This document shows, piece by piece, positions 5,392 through 5,430 of a stretch of DNA of 5,430 bases; positions within the stretch are counted from its first letter, which is position 1, and each line of letters starts with the position of its first letter. The translations under genes were made by a program, and so were the position numbers. Under the pieces are notes generated by a model. The model did no database searches and was not told the DNA's origin. It worked only from the letters and a program-made list of their open reading frames with translations. The stretch spans positions 1 through 5,430 of the forward strand of contig CAYRLZ010000077.1 in NCBI GenBank assembly GCA_964425275.1, written 5' to 3'. This stretch comes from CAYRLZ01 sp964425275. Its GTDB lineage: Bacteria > Hydrothermota > Tepidihabitantia > Tepidihabitantales > JBDRVQ01.

Positions 5392-5430
5392 ATGGGTATT
5401 GCCGAAATCTATTATGAGAAGATCCGCTAT
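5392..5430 (+). CDS. 5' end of an unidentified gene (right copy), truncated by the window edge
   Basis: ATG at 5392 opens MGIAEIYYEKIRY, and the frame is still open at the last base. The ribosome site AAGGAGGA lies at 5380-5387 with a 4-nt spacer, and a TATAAT box is just upstream, so this is very probably a real gene start. The product is not recognisable from 13 residues. The copy at 39-1 is identical at every base. Confidence 0.7.
   Translation, partial: MGIAEIYYEKIRY

Larger units (their letters stand above)
5290..5430. repeat. Right arm of the perfect 141-nt terminal inverted repeat
   Basis: Exact reverse complement of 1-141. It carries, in outward direction, an upstream region with CTAG-containing short palindromes, a TATAAT promoter, AAGGAGGA and 13 codons of the MGIAEIYY gene, ending at the last base of the window. 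The match ends inward at 5290; base 5289 already differs. Confidence 0.97.

Noticed and set aside
1..5430. Transposon or insertion sequence bounded by the terminal inverted repeats
   Set aside because: There is no transposase, integrase or recombinase gene inside, the cargo is housekeeping genes, and the repeats contain gene starts rather than transposase binding ends.

Overview
The window looks like one small bacterial contig or contig-like fragment from a compact, AT-leaning genome. It holds three full protein genes, one tRNA gene, one very small candidate gene, and the first 13 codons of the same unidentified gene at both ends. Mfd is a bacterial hallmark, and sigma70-type promoters with AAGGAGG ribosome binding sites agree with that. 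A pyruvoyl-type arginine decarboxylase beside an archaeal-type deoxyhypusine synthase-like protein is a pattern I associate with deep-branching or uncultured bacterial lineages (WOR-3-like candidate phyla, for example). That placement is a guess; nothing here fixes the taxon.

Layout, left to right. Positions 1-141 and 5290-5430 are perfect inverted copies of each other. Each copy carries an outward-facing promoter, ribosome binding site and the start of a gene beginning MGIAEIYYEKIRY. Just inside the left copy an excellent sigma70 promoter (151-179) reads rightward into a 19-codon lysine-rich ORF (201-260), then a perfect 12-bp hairpin (266-294), then mfd (296-3241), which encodes the transcription-repair coupling factor. 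A 177-bp convergent gap follows, with what may be a decayed coding remnant.

The right half is transcribed leftward. Just inside the right copy a TTGACA/TAAAAT promoter (5252-5279) faces tRNA-Ala(CGC) (5037-5109). Seven bases after the tRNA comes pyruvoyl-dependent arginine decarboxylase (4487-5029), and 54 bases later a deoxyhypusine synthase-like protein (3419-4432). The last two form a likely polyamine unit: arginine is decarboxylated to agmatine, and the second enzyme probably performs NAD-dependent aminobutyl transfer to an unknown acceptor.

The points most worth a second look are: the terminal inverted repeat, whose exact length of 141 suggests an assembly k-mer boundary but whose flanks still resemble each other; the unusual mfd leader, with a micro-ORF, a ribosome-site-sequestering hairpin and a TAATG overlap; and the tRNA-to-mRNA junction with almost no leader.
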